Shown here in pieces: positions 25,870 through 35,017 of a DNA stretch of 64,000 nucleotides; position 1 is the first letter of the stretch; each line of letters starts with the position of its first letter. The notes under the pieces were generated by a model. It was not told where the DNA came from. It did not search any database and worked only from the letters and a program-made list of their open reading frames with translations. The stretch lies in assembly GCF_000724605.1 (NCBI RefSeq), contig NZ_CP008802.1, positions 1,798,001-1,862,000 on the forward strand, given 5' to 3'. The translations under genes and the position numbers were made by a program. The DNA comes from Actinotignum schaalii. GTDB taxonomy: Bacteria; Actinomycetota; Actinomycetes; Actinomycetales; Actinomycetaceae.

Positions 25870-25954
25870 TTAGCGATGCGGCCCGGCTAACGTGGAGGAG
25901 GCGTGAAGCACTTTCCGCGCCCGCCACGCGCGGATCACACAGAAAGGTCGCAAC

Positions 25955-28900
25955 GTGAAAAAACGTGCCCTCGCGGGCGTTGCGGTACTATCGGCCACGG
26001 CTTTGATGGTTCCCGGCGTCTCCCTCCTCCCGGCGTTCGCCACGCCGGACGGTTCCGGAATTGTTATTAATGAGATTTATACCCGGGGCGGGTCCTCCGG
26101 ATCCACCTACACTCATAAATACGTTGAGCTGTATAACCCGAGCTCGGCGGCGATTGATCTGAGCGATCTGACGCTGGGCTATTCGGCGAGCCACGGGAAA
26201 AGCGTTTCTTCCAAGGTAGCCCTGAGCGGCAGCCTGGATGCCGGGGCTTATCTGGTGGTGAGCGCCGGATCGAACGGGTCCAACGGTGCTCAGCTCCCGG
26301 AGGCGGCCACGTCCCCGATCAACCTCGGAGCCAAGGGTGGGATTGTGGTGCTGGCGCCGTCGTCGCGTATTGACGCGGCCCTGGCCGATCCCGCTACCGC
26401 TCTTGACCTGGTCGGATACGGGAACGCGAGCGTGGCGGAAGGCGAGGCGGCGCGCGTCGGCTCCAATTCCCAGATGGCCGCGAACTCCGCCTCCCGCATC
26501 CCCAACGGCGCGGATACGAATAATAATGCGGCCGATTTTAGTGTTGTTCCGGCTACGCCGGGACGTGCGAACGACGACGCAACCCCGGGCCAACCGGATC
26601 CCGGCGCCCAGCCGCAACCCGAGCCGGGTGCCGGCCCCGGCACCGAGCCAACAACGGAGCCGGGCACGGGAACCGGAAGCGAACCGGCCGCGCCCGTGAC
26701 CATCGCGCAAATTCAGGGAAGCGGGCAGGCAAGTCCGCTCGCCGGGCAGGAGGTGACCACGCGCGGCGTCGTGACCGCGGCCTACCCGGAAGGCGGGCTC
26801 AACGGGGCCTATATCCAAACGCCCGGGGTGGACCATACTGATGCATCCCACGGTATTTTCGTGTACGGGGCGGAGGCTGCCCAGCTGGAGGCCGGCACCT
26901 ATGTGGAGGTGCGCGGCACGGTCACCGAGTTTTACGGACTGACCGAAATTAATGCCGCTGCTATTACCGCGCTGGAGGAAAAGCCGGCGGCAATCGAGCC
27001 GGTCGAGATCGCCTGCAATGCCACGGCTGCGCAGCGCGAAGCGGTGGAGGGCATGCTTGTGCGCGTGACCGGGCCGCTCACGGTGACGAATAACTATGCC
27101 ACCAACCAGTACGGCGAAGTGGGCCTGGCCTGCGGCACCCAGCCGCTGTGGCAGCCCAGCGAACGCTTCAATCCGAGCGAGAACCCCGAGCAGGTACAGG
27201 CCCTGGACGCCTATAACGCGGCGAATGTGCTGGTTGTGGATGATGGGCGCTCGCGGGCCTACTTCGGGCGCAATGCCCAAACGAATGTGCCGGTGCCGTA
27301 TCTGTTCGCCGATAATGCGGCGGCTAAGGTTGGTAACGCCGGCGAGGCTGGTAACGGTGGTTCGGCCGGTCGCGCTGCGCAGGCTGCGCCGGTGCGCGTG
27401 GGCGCCGCCGCAACTCTCCAGGGCGCGCTCATTATGGACTTCCGCAATAATTCCTGGAAGCTGCAACCGCGGTTCCCGGTGACCCTGGAAGATGGCACGG
27501 ATCGCTCCACCGATGTGGTCACGTTTGAGAACACCCGCGCGGCGGCCCCCGGGAATCTGGGCGGGGATATTTCCCTCGCCTCCTTCAATGTGCTCAACTA
27601 CTTCACCAGCCTCGGCGAAAATGAGAAGGGCTGCCGGGCCTATACCGACCGCGAAGGTAATCCCATCGCGGCGAATCGGTGCAAGGTGCGCGGGGCCTAC
27701 AGCCCCGAGTCTTTCGCGCGCCAGCAAACCAAGATTGTGCGGGCTATTAACGAGCTGGATGCCACCGTGCTGGGGTTGCAAGAAATTGAGAATACCGCCC
27801 GGGTCTCCGGTGGGGATCGCGATACGGCGGTGCGGGCCCTGGTGGCGGCCCTCAATGCGGACGCACAGGCCGAGCGCTGGGCGTATGTTCCTTCCCCGGC
27901 GAAGGTGGGGGAGAACGAGGACTATATTCGCCTTGCCTTTATTTACCAGAAGGATAAGGTGCGGGCGGTGGGTCCCTCGCAGATTCTCAATAGCGAGTGG
28001 TACACCGGGACCGCGCGCCAGCCGCTGGCGCAAAGCTTCCAGGCGGTTGTGGATGGCGAAGGCGTGGGTCCGGAGTTTGTGGTGATTACCAACCACTTCA
28101 AGTCCAAGGGTTCGCTATCCAAGAAGATCGCGAATGACGAGGATGTGTACCAGGGCAATAACAACCTCTTGCGCACCAAGCAGGCGGAGACGCTGCGCGA
28201 TTGGATCGCGGCGGAGTTCGCCGATAAGCCGGTGTTTGTGGTGGGGGATCTCAACTCCTATTCGAAGGAGGACCCGATTCGGGTCTTTGAGAAGGCCGGC
28301 TACACCAATCTGCACGGGCATTTCCAGCCGGATTCCTACACCTACCAATTCTCTGGGCTGGTGGGCTCGCTCGATCACGTGCTGGCCAATCCTGCTGCCA
28401 CGAAGCTCGCCACCGGCGGGCAGGTGTGGAATATCAATTCCCCCGAGTCGGTGGCCCTGGAGTACTCCCGCTACAACTACAACGTCAAGAATCTGTGGGA
28501 TGAGAGCGCTTTCCGCTCCTCGGATCACGACCCCTTCAAGGTCGGGCTCAAAGTGATTCCGGAGAAGGAAGACCCGGCTCCTGCGCCGGAGCCGACGCCC
28601 ACGAAGCCGGAGCCAACAGCTCCCGCGCCCGATCCTACGCAACCTGCGCCGACTCCCACTTCACCGGAGCCGACCGCGCCTGAACCGACGCAACCTGCAC
28701 CGGAGCCTACAACACCCGAACCGGCACCCGCTCCGGCACCGACAACCGGCAATATGTTCTACCTATCCAATACCTGGCAAGCCACCGTGGCCGACCTCGT
28801 CTTCAGCTACGGACGGGCCGGCGATGAAGTCCTCGTCGGTGATTGGGATGGTGATGGTGTTGATACGTTTGCGGTGCGGCGTGGGAATGTCTTCTATGTG

Positions 28901-29425
28901 AAGAATTCCCTGGCCAGTGGCGAAGCGGATCGCGTGTTTTCCTACGGACGGGCCGGCGATGAAGTCCTGGTCGGTGATTGGGATGGTGATGGTGTTGATA
29001 CGTTTGCGGTGCGGCGTGGGAATGTTTTCTACGTGAAGAATTCCTTGGTCAGCGGCGCGGCGGATAGCGTGTTTTCCTATGGCAGAGCCGGCGATGAAGT
29101 CCTGGTCGGTGATTGGGATGGTGATGGTGTTGATACGTTTGCGGTGCGGCGTGGGAATGTCTTCTACGTGAAGAACTCGCTGGCCAGCGGCACAGCAGAT
29201 ACCGTCTTCTCCTACGGTCAGGCCGGAGATGCCACCCTCGCGGGAGATTTCGACGGCGATGGCCGGGATACCCTCTCGATCCGCCGCGGCAATACCATCC
29301 ACGTCAATAACTCCCTGGTGAGCGGAAACGCTGATTATGCCCTCCCGTACGGGCGGGTAAGCGATGATCTCTTCATCGGGGACTGGGACGGCAACGGCAC
29401 CGACACCCCAACGGTGCGCCGCTAA
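25955..29425 (+). CDS. Large secreted nuclease (ExeM/NucH type) with LTD domain and C-terminal repeats
   Basis: Encodes 1156 residues. Signal peptide 1-29 (AFA site), lamin-tail domain about 33-150, Pro/Glu/Thr linker about 212-247, OB-like domain about 248-345. The endonuclease/exonuclease/phosphatase domain (about 535-865) has SFNVLNYF, catalytic Glu in LGLQEIEN, GDLNSY and SSDHDPF. A second Pro/Thr linker (870-931) precedes five 45-residue repeats with calcium-loop-like GDWDGDGVDT. It should degrade extracellular DNA or RNA for phosphate or to escape DNA traps. No sortase motif is seen, so the repeats may bind the wall. The GTG start follows AGAAAGG. Confidence 0.92.
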   Translation: MKKRALAGVAVLSATALMVPGVSLLPAFATPDGSGIVINEIYTRGGSSGSTYTHKYVELYNPSSAAIDLSDLTLGYSASHGKSVSSKVALSGSLDAGAYLVVSAGSNGSNGAQLPEAATSPINLGAKGGIVVLAPSSRIDAALADPATALDLVGYGNASVAEGEAARVGSNSQMAANSASRIPNGADTNNNAADFSVVPATPGRANDDATPGQPDPGAQPQPEPGAGPGTEPTTEPGTGTGSEPAAPVTIAQIQGSGQASPLAGQEVTTRGVVTAAYPEGGLNGAYIQTPGVDHTDASHGIFVYGAEAAQLEAGTYVEVRGTVTEFYGLTEINAAAITALEEKPAAIEPVEIACNATAAQREAVEGMLVRVTGPLTVTNNYATNQYGEVGLACGTQPLWQPSERFNPSENPEQVQALDAYNAANVLVVDDGRSRAYFGRNAQTNVPVPYLFADNAAAKVGNAGEAGNGGSAGRAAQAAPVRVGAAATLQGALIMDFRNNSWKLQPRFPVTLEDGTDRSTDVVTFENTRAAAPGNLGGDISLASFNVLNYFTSLGENEKGCRAYTDREGNPIAANRCKVRGAYSPESFARQQTKIVRAINELDATVLGLQEIENTARVSGGDRDTAVRALVAALNADAQAERWAYVPSPAKVGENEDYIRLAFIYQKDKVRAVGPSQILNSEWYTGTARQPLAQSFQAVVDGEGVGPEFVVITNHFKSKGSLSKKIANDEDVYQGNNNLLRTKQAETLRDWIAAEFADKPVFVVGDLNSYSKEDPIRVFEKAGYTNLHGHFQPDSYTYQFSGLVGSLDHVLANPAATKLATGGQVWNINSPESVALEYSRYNYNVKNLWDESAFRSSDHDPFKVGLKVIPEKEDPAPAPEPTPTKPEPTAPAPDPTQPAPTPTSPEPTAPEPTQPAPEPTTPEPAPAPAPTTGNMFYLSNTWQATVADLVFSYGRAGDEVLVGDWDGDGVDTFAVRRGNVFYVKNSLASGEADRVFSYGRAGDEVLVGDWDGDGVDTFAVRRGNVFYVKNSLVSGAADSVFSYGRAGDEVLVGDWDGDGVDTFAVRRGNVFYVKNSLASGTADTVFSYGQAGDATLAGDFDGDGRDTLSIRRGNTIHVNNSLVSGNADYALPYGRVSDDLFIGDWDGNGTDTPTVRR
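28808..29425. repeat. Five 135-bp repeats at the 3' end of the nuclease gene
   Basis: Repeat units start at 28808, 28943, 29078, 29213 and 29348, exactly 135 bases (45 codons) apart. The first three are almost identical at the DNA level, including synonymous positions. This implies recent duplication or gene conversion and likely length variation between strains. The last two have diverged. Confidence 0.9.
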
Positions 29426-29447
29426 CATCCATATTTCCTACTAATGC

Positions 29448-29484
29448 GGGTGGGTGCCGGAACCTCGAGTTCCAGCACCCACCC
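29448..29484. terminator. Terminator of the nuclease gene
   Basis: GGGTGGGTGC-C-GGAAC pairs with GTTCC-A-GCACCCACCC around a five-base loop, 22 bases after the stop. One internal mismatch is present, and a short T/C-rich stretch follows. Confidence 0.8.
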
Positions 29485-29504
29485 GTCTCTCATCGGGCCG
29501 GATC

Positions 29505-29595
29505 ACAAAGTGGTACTGGAGCTACAACCAACCTCCGATTTTCTGTCGTGTAGTACCACTCTGTCAGGCTCGATGTTCTCCAGTACCACTTTGTC
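29505..29595. repeat. 17-bp inverted repeat with a third copy between the arms
   Basis: ACAAAGTGGTACTGGAG (29505-29521) is exactly complementary to 29578-29594. A third, direct copy of AGTACCACTNTGTC lies at 29552-29565. No gene is present in 29485-29973. This stretch otherwise holds the direct repeats at 29742 and the leader of the HigA-like gene. It may be a remnant of a mobile element or a protein-binding cluster. Confidence 0.6.
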
Positions 29596-29741
29596 GACAC
29601 CGTCGCGGGACGGGATTCGTGTCAGCTCCTCCCCAATCAGGCGCCGATACGACCCGGCTCGGCTCTAGGAAGGATCCAAGCCAACCCTGGAAAACAAAGT
29701 GTGCGGGAGAGCACCGTTTTCACCCGGTTTCGTGTTCCTTA

Positions 29742-29786
29742 CGCACATCCTGTGGGAGTCAGTGTCCAGAACTCACATCCTGTGGG
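29742..29786. repeat. Direct repeat CACATCCTGTGGG, period 31
   Basis: CACATCCTGTGGG occurs at 29742 and 29773, each followed at a similar distance by TGTCC. Each unit contains the short dyad CACA-TCC-TGTG. The copies lie about 190-230 bases upstream of the HigA-like gene. Function is unknown. Confidence 0.5.
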
Positions 29787-29973
29787 CCCCGCTGTCCTCA
29801 GGTTGCACTTTGCGCACCTCAAGCGTCGCGGAGGCGCATTTTAAGCTCGTGACGCCGGGCAAATAACCGGATAGGCTTGCGGTAGCTGCTGCGTGATCGC
29901 GCTGCGCCCGTGACCCGCAGCCGTCGCATCGCCGCGCGAAGGCACCGTATCCACCCAGCACCAGGGAGGCACC

Positions 29974-30222
29974 ATGACCGGCACAATTGCCCTGATTCAT
30001 CCGGGAGAAATCCTCAACGAAGAGTTCCTGGTACCGATGGGTATCGCCCCTGAAGCACTCGCGAAATCCGCGAAAATTTCCGCATCCCGTATCCACGAGA
30101 TTATTCGGGGGCAAGGCCGGATTACCGCGGATATTGCGCGGCGGCTCAGCGAATTCTTCGGGACCACTGAGCAATTCTGGCTCAATCTCCAAAGCCACTA
30201 CGAGCAGGCCCTGCCCGAGTAA
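29974..30222 (+). CDS. HigA-family antitoxin, orphan
   Basis: Encodes 82 residues. It has the family signature at the start (HPGEILNEEFLVPMGI), an XRE helix-turn-helix (LAKSAKISASRIHEIIRGQGRITADIA), and the end motif FFGTTEQFWLNLQSHYE. HigA normally follows a HigB toxin gene. None is visible within the 548 bases upstream or downstream, so this copy is solitary. It may be a remnant or a stand-alone repressor or anti-addiction protein. The ATG follows AGGGAGGCACC. Confidence 0.88.
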   Translation: MTGTIALIHPGEILNEEFLVPMGIAPEALAKSAKISASRIHEIIRGQGRITADIARRLSEFFGTTEQFWLNLQSHYEQALPE

Positions 30223-30252
30223 GCCAGAGCTAGACCTACCCGCAACCTCGGC

Positions 30253-31116
30253 TTACCGGACGCAATCGGATAGCACCTCGTGCAGGGCGTGACGTTCGTC
30301 GTCGTCGACCCGAAGCCCGTAGGCACGCTTGACCGCCACCTGCCGCGCGGCGTATTCGCACACAAAAGCCGGGTTATCCGGCAACCACTGCGCGGCGGTG
30401 GCGTGCCCCTTCTCCTTATTCGCCGTTCCGGAAACCGCGAGCAAATTGAGCGGGTCGGTGGCGAATTGCGCGCGCGTATCCGCGTCCCAGTCCTGCGCCC
30501 CGGCCCGCCACGCATCGTAAAGCGCGACAACATGATCAATGGTCACCGCCTCGGGCGCGCGGGCGCGATCAAAAGAAATCACCGTTCCGCTATACGGGTC
30601 GCGGAGGGTTCCAGTGGCGACGACGCAGCCGGGCGGCGTGGACTTCCCCGACCAAAAGGTGACTCCCGCGAGATCGCGGCGTAGCACTTCGTTGCGCACC
30701 GTGCACCCGTCTCCGTCGGTATCGGGCCAGCCATCCTCCAGGCCGAACTCGGCGCGGGAATAACCACGCCCGGAATCGGGGCGGCCCCCGGGCAGTAGCT
30801 TGAGGGCGGAAAGTGCCTCGGACGCGCTAAGTTCCCCGCCGCTCGCACCGCTCGCGCTGCCCGTCGCGCCGCTCGTGCCGCCAGCACCACCAGGCTCCGG
30901 CGAGGAATCAGAATCAGCACGCCACAACTGGATGAGCGCCACCGCGAGGACCACCAACAGCGCGGCGATCACGTTCCACATGCGCCGGTGCGGCGAAGGG
31001 GAAGCTGCACCAGATGCACGCTCGTAAGCATCGTAAGCATCGGAAGCACGGGCGCGGTTCCCAGAAGCGCCGGATGCGCGCTCGGAAGCACCGAAACGAC
31101 CAATCGAAAAACGCAT
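30253..31116 (-). CDS. Membrane-anchored or secreted HNH (DUF1524-type) nuclease
   Basis: Encodes 287 residues. It has a cytoplasmic Ser/Ala-rich start, one membrane helix (about 45-66), and a Gly/Ser linker to about 105. An extracellular HNH domain follows, with the TIDHVVALYDAWRAGA motif and DPLNLLAVSGTANKEKG, the usual H-x-N-x-K metal-binding core. DGDGCTVRNEVL precedes it and is typical of this actinobacterial family. It probably cuts nucleic acid outside the cell. I chose ATG 31116 with AAAGG upstream. The frame is open further but lacks coding character. Confidence 0.88.
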   Translation of the reverse strand: MRFSIGRFGASERASGASGNRARASDAYDAYERASGAASPSPHRRMWNVIAALLVVLAVALIQLWRADSDSSPEPGGAGGTSGATGSASGASGGELSASEALSALKLLPGGRPDSGRGYSRAEFGLEDGWPDTDGDGCTVRNEVLRRDLAGVTFWSGKSTPPGCVVATGTLRDPYSGTVISFDRARAPEAVTIDHVVALYDAWRAGAQDWDADTRAQFATDPLNLLAVSGTANKEKGHATAAQWLPDNPAFVCEYAARQVAVKRAYGLRVDDDERHALHEVLSDCVR

Positions 31117-31213
31117 ACATAACCTTTCGGGACACATGCCCGTGGCGGGCCTGCGCCTGCAAGGTAGCATAGTGAGGGACCTTGGCACAGTTACGACAAT
31201 GAAGGAGTTATGA

Positions 31214-32524
31214 ATGGCCCAGGCACTTGAGACCGATATGGTGAAGAAGTTTGCGGAGGATTTCGCGGCGGATCGCACCGCTCGCATCGTCCAGAACGCC
31301 GTCACCCAGACCTCGATTACGAAGGTTGCGCAAGATCGCGATGTTATTAACGCGATTGATCCGTCCATGTCGGTGAAGGTGGACACCTGGAAGGTGAATA
31401 ACCAGAAGAAGTCCGGGCGCTGCTGGCTTTTCTCCGGGCTCAGCTCGCTGAAGATGCTCGTTAATCGCGCCACCGGCCTGAAGAACTTCGAGTTCTCCCA
31501 GTCCTTCCAGCATTTCTACGACAAGCTGGAAAAGGCCAATTATTTCCTCACCTCCATGATTGAGCTGGCGGACCGCCCGGTTGATGACCGCACCGTCCAC
31601 TACCTGCTTTCCGATCCCATCGGGGACGGCGGGCAGTGGAATATGTTCGTGGCTCTGGTGGAAAAGTACGGGGCCTGCCCGAAGTTCGCGATGCCGGAAA
31701 CGGAATCTTCCTCCAATACCCAGCTCATGAACCGCACCCTGGAAATGCTGCTGCGCCGCGCCGCCCACGATATTCGCGAGGCGGAAGCCGGTCAGCGTGA
31801 AGCCGTGCGCGAAAAGTTCATGGGGCAGGTCTACCGGGTGCTCGCGATTCACCTGGGCACCCCGCCGGAAAGCTTTGTATGGCAGTACGAAGATGAGGAG
31901 GGGAACTTCCACCGCGAAGGGAAGATGACCCCGGTGGAATTCGCCCAGAAGTACCTGCCGGATCTGGACCAGTACGTGTGCATCGTCAACGATCCGCGTA
32001 ATGAGTACGGCAAGCTGTACACCGTGGATCGCCTCGGGAATGTGGTGGGTGCCAAGCCGGTCACCTACCTCAATGTGCCCATCGAGGTCATCCGCGAAGC
32101 CACCATCGCCACCCTCAAGGATGGCCAGCCCGTGTGGATGGGGTGCGATACCGGCAAGCAATCGGATCGCGAACGCGGTATTTGGGACGGCCAGCTCTAC
32201 GATTACGAAGGCACCTACGGGATTGACCTGGCGCTCTCGAAGGCCGATGAGCTCTACTACGGTGAAGCGATGATGACGCACGCCATGGTGTTCACCGGTG
32301 TTGATCTGCGTGAAGACGGCAGCCCGCGCCGCTGGCGCATCGAAAACTCCTGGGGCGATGAGCACGCCGATAAGGGCTTCTGGACCATGAACGATTCCTG
32401 GTTCGACCAGCACGTTTTCGAAGTTGCGGTCACCAAGGATCGCCTTTCCGCCGAGCTGCTGGCCGCGCTGGAAACCGAACCGGAAGTGCTGCCAGCTTGG
32501 GATCCGATGGGTTCGCTGGCCTAA
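31214..32524 (+). CDS. pepC: Aminopeptidase C (bleomycin hydrolase family)
   Basis: Encodes 436 residues, the family length. Papain-type catalytic residues are Cys70 in KKSGRCWLFS, His356 in MTHAMVF and Asn378 in IENSWGDE. It is cytoplasmic, forms hexamers in known members and removes N-terminal residues from peptides. The ATG at 31214 follows GAAGGAG. A nearby ATG at 31210 is out of frame. The C-terminus extends slightly past FEVAVTK. gluQ starts three bases after its stop. Confidence 0.95.
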   Translation: MAQALETDMVKKFAEDFAADRTARIVQNAVTQTSITKVAQDRDVINAIDPSMSVKVDTWKVNNQKKSGRCWLFSGLSSLKMLVNRATGLKNFEFSQSFQHFYDKLEKANYFLTSMIELADRPVDDRTVHYLLSDPIGDGGQWNMFVALVEKYGACPKFAMPETESSSNTQLMNRTLEMLLRRAAHDIREAEAGQREAVREKFMGQVYRVLAIHLGTPPESFVWQYEDEEGNFHREGKMTPVEFAQKYLPDLDQYVCIVNDPRNEYGKLYTVDRLGNVVGAKPVTYLNVPIEVIREATIATLKDGQPVWMGCDTGKQSDRERGIWDGQLYDYEGTYGIDLALSKADELYYGEAMMTHAMVFTGVDLREDGSPRRWRIENSWGDEHADKGFWTMNDSWFDQHVFEVAVTKDRLSAELLAALETEPEVLPAWDPMGSLA

Positions 32525-32527
32525 CCC

Positions 32528-33445
32528 GTGGAGTACGGCCGGTACGCACCCTCGCCGAGCGGAGATCTGCACCTCGGGAATCTCCGCACCGCGCTCCTCG
32601 CCTGGGCTCTGGCCCGGCGCAGCGGGCGCGGCTTCCTCATGCGCGTGGAGGATATGGACGAACGGTCCCGCCCGCAGTTCCAGGAGCGCCAGCTCGTTGA
32701 CCTGCGCGCCCTTGGCGTCACCTGGGACGGCCCGGTCCAGATCCAATCCCAACGCACCGCGGGGTACGACGCCGCCTTCGCGTCCCTGTGGGAACGCGGA
32801 CTACTCTACGAGTGCTATTGCACCCGGCGTGATTTAGCCGACGCCGCCCGGGCGCCCCACGGGGCGCCCGGGGTATACCCGGGCACCTGCCGGGACCTGA
32901 GCGCGGCCGGCCGTCGGGCCGGGCGCGCCAAGCTCGCGGCGGTGGGCCGCCAGCCGGCTCTGCGGCTGCGCACCGAGGTGAAAGAACTGACTATTCACGA
33001 TGAGGTGTGCGGGCAGGTGAGCGGCGTCGTCGACGATTTTGTGATTCGGCGTGGCGATGGTCGGTACGCCTACAATTTTGCCTCCGTGGTGGATGACGCG
33101 CTTGAGCATATTACCCAGGTCACGCGCGGGGCGGATTTGGCGCCGTCCACGCCCCGGCAGGTGTATTTGCAGCGTTTGCTCGGGGCGCCCACCCCGGAAT
33201 ATTGGCATGTGCCCATGGTTCTCAACCAGGCCGGCGCGCGCCTGGCCAAACGCGACGGAGCCGTGACCATGCGGGCGCTCGCGGAATACGGCTGGAGCGC
33301 AGCTGATGTGCTGGCACTCATCGGGCGTTCGCTGGGGCTGGAGGTGCGCACGGCCGCGGACTTCGCCGAGCAGCTGGATATTCAGGAGCTGCGCCGCGGG
33401 CCCTGGTATGTGGACGTGGCGGCGCTTGAGGCGGGGCCGGCCTAG
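32528..33445 (+). CDS. gluQ: Glutamyl-Q tRNA(Asp) synthetase
   Basis: Encodes 305 residues. It has the class I synthetase start GRYAPSPSGDLHLGNLRTALLAW, the zinc-site pair CYC with a later Cys (YPGTCRDL), VVDDFVIRRGDGRYAYNFASVVDD and a degenerate KMSKS-like LAKRDG. The anticodon-binding domain of full GluRS is absent. It attaches glutamate to queuosine at the wobble position of tRNA(Asp). GTG start, apparently co-transcribed with pepC. Its stop shares the CTAG with the stop of the opposing ybaK. Confidence 0.93.
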   Translation: MEYGRYAPSPSGDLHLGNLRTALLAWALARRSGRGFLMRVEDMDERSRPQFQERQLVDLRALGVTWDGPVQIQSQRTAGYDAAFASLWERGLLYECYCTRRDLADAARAPHGAPGVYPGTCRDLSAAGRRAGRAKLAAVGRQPALRLRTEVKELTIHDEVCGQVSGVVDDFVIRRGDGRYAYNFASVVDDALEHITQVTRGADLAPSTPRQVYLQRLLGAPTPEYWHVPMVLNQAGARLAKRDGAVTMRALAEYGWSAADVLALIGRSLGLEVRTAADFAEQLDIQELRRGPWYVDVAALEAGPA

Positions 33446-33951
33446 GTGTGCCGGCTAAAATCAGCCACCGGCGCGAACGTCGCGCGCGCCGCGGCCGCTA
33501 GATCCGCCGGAGCCAGCCGCACCGACAGCCCGCGTTTTCCACCCGAGACCACCATCGTCTCCAGCTTGCGCGCCGAGGCATCAATGAAAATCGGGCTGCG
33601 CTGTTTTTGACCCAGCGGCGAAATTCCCCCGGTCACGTAGCCGGTGAGTTTCTCGGCATCATGCGGATCCATCATCGCGGCCTTTTTGCCGCCGGCCGCT
33701 TTCGCCAGGGACTTGAGATTGAGCATGGCGGCAGCCGGCACCACCGCGCACACCGCCTTCCCATCCACCCGCGCCAGCAGGGTTTTGAAAATAACACGGG
33801 GATCCATCCCCAGCTCAGCGGCGGAATCGAGGGCGAATCCGTGCTCGTGATGCAAACTTTGTTCGTACTCAAGAATCGTGAACTCCACGCCGGCTTTCTC
33901 CAGGGCGAGGAGGGCCGGAGTCCCGGCCGGCTTATTTTTCTTTGACGACAT
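33442..33951 (-). CDS. ybaK: YbaK/EbsC-type Cys-tRNA deacylase
   Basis: Encodes 169 residues, the family length. It has the YbaK fold with FKTLLARVDGKAVCAVVPAAAMLNLKSLAKAAGGKKA, the conserved catalytic Lys (IFKT), TGYVTGGISPLGQK and FIDASA. It hydrolyses mischarged Cys-tRNA(Pro). The ATG at 33951 gives the family start MSSKKNKPAGTPAL. The frame continues upstream without support. The convergent overlap with gluQ is four bases, both stops lying in CTAG. Confidence 0.93.
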   Translation of the reverse strand: MSSKKNKPAGTPALLALEKAGVEFTILEYEQSLHHEHGFALDSAAELGMDPRVIFKTLLARVDGKAVCAVVPAAAMLNLKSLAKAAGGKKAAMMDPHDAEKLTGYVTGGISPLGQKQRSPIFIDASARKLETMVVSGGKRGLSVRLAPADLAAAARATFAPVADFSRHT

Positions 33952-34036
33952 ACGTCCAGGATAGTAGCCCTCATGTTCATATGGATGCACTACCATATTC
34001 CTACCGGGAGCCAGCCACCCGGAGACGGAGGGAACC

Positions 34037-34267
34037 GTGAGGAAACGCCAATTCGGCCGCCGGCATGATGACCAGCAGCGCGGCAGTGCCACCGGGGAAG
34101 AACCCGCTATCGAATCCGAAGAAGAACTGAGCGGCGGCTATGATTTCGGCGGCTACCAGCCCGGGCAGAGCTACTACCCGCGCCGCCGCCTCTTCTGGCA
34201 ACGCGCCACCATTATCGGCATCGCTTTCGTTATTTCGATGGTCGCTTTGGTGGCTTATTTCCTGTAG
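34037..34267 (+). CDS. Small C-tail-anchored membrane protein
   Basis: Encodes 76 residues from a GTG that follows GGAGGGAACC. A charged, Gly/Tyr-containing cytoplasmic part (1-53) is followed by one C-terminal membrane helix (about 55-75). No family is recognised. It lies between ybaK and the ESX locus, on the same strand as the WXG100 genes but 281 bases before them. A link to secretion is possible but not shown. Confidence 0.65.
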   Translation: MRKRQFGRRHDDQQRGSATGEEPAIESEEELSGGYDFGGYQPGQSYYPRRRLFWQRATIIGIAFVISMVALVAYFL

Positions 34268-34410
34268 CGCCGGATAGGCCGCCGCGGAAGCGGCGCGGCG
34301 TCGTCGCCCTAAAACGGGGTAGTGAGGTACGACGGCGCCGCCGGGCACGGGCGCATCGGGCCGGTGAAAGCCGGTCTGCCTGTGGGTGACACGCCCGCGG
34401 GGCTCGTGCC

Positions 34411-34419
34411 TGTGGATAA
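34411..34419 (-). promoter_or_regulatory. Consensus DnaA box upstream of the first WXG100-like gene
   Basis: TGTGGATAA is the complement of the consensus DnaA box TTATCCACA and lies 130 bases before the WXG100-like gene. The gap 34268-34548 also holds one ACGACGACGC-like word (34298-34306) and a near-box TGTGGGTGA at 34381. A replication origin is unlikely here because dnaA and dnaN are not adjacent. Regulation by DnaA is possible. Confidence 0.5.
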
Positions 34420-34548
34420 CATTTTCTCCCTCTCGACAAGCACCACTTTCATCAGCCACTATGGGAACACCGGTCCTCACCGGCCGGCGTCCGAAGCGCG
34501 GAACTCTCACCACCCGCGCGCCACCACCTACGTACCTCAGGGGGATGT

Positions 34549-34884
34549 ATGGCTGTATCTACCGCACAATTGCGGGTCGCTCATGATTCGATTCTCACCG
34601 TTCGCGCGCTTGTTACCCAGGCTCAGGAGGATTTGCGCGCTCATCTGCACTCAACTATGGACCGCATTGCCGCTTGGCATGCCGGCTGGCGGGGTACCGC
34701 TCCGGTAGCTTTCGCCGCTGCGCTGGAGGAATACCGCGCGGCCAGTGAAAAGCTGCTGGCTTTGCTGGCTGATTACGGGGCGCGCCTGGGCCGCGCGGAT
34801 GCCACCGTCGCTGAAACAGACGCGGCCACCCGCTCGAATTTTTCCCGCATGGCCGCTTTGGTCGGGGATCTGCCGGCGGCGTAA
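34549..34884 (+). CDS. WXG100-like protein (ESX/type VII substrate family)
   Basis: Encodes 111 residues. Predicted helix-turn-helix hairpin with the turn WHAGWRGTAPVAF (W-R-G) near residue 47, followed by a second long helix with heptads. The size and turn are those of the WXG100 family, which are secreted as dimers through ESX/type VII systems. It is paired with the gene at 35018 and lies beside EccB/EccC/EccD. The ATG follows CAGGGGGATGT. An overlapping ATG four bases earlier is out of frame. Confidence 0.88.
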   Translation: MAVSTAQLRVAHDSILTVRALVTQAQEDLRAHLHSTMDRIAAWHAGWRGTAPVAFAAALEEYRAASEKLLALLADYGARLGRADATVAETDAATRSNFSRMAALVGDLPAA

Positions 34885-35017
34885 TAGCGCTGCGGCATAG
34901 CTCCGGCCGCCCGTGCTTCAGCGGCGTGGTAGTGCCCGCTTCGGCGTGAACGCGTCGGTGCCTCCGCGTCAGCGTGCCCGCACCGGGGGTATCCGCGCAC
35001 TTATAGAAAGGATTGTT

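Noticed and set aside
25988-28096. Open frame of about 700 codons antisense to the nuclease gene
   Set aside because: It is a mirror of the strong codon bias of the sense gene. The sense strand has a signal peptide and conserved nuclease motifs.
29880-29973. HigB toxin remnant upstream of the HigA-like gene
   Set aside because: No frame gives the usual HigB segments or its C-terminal end.
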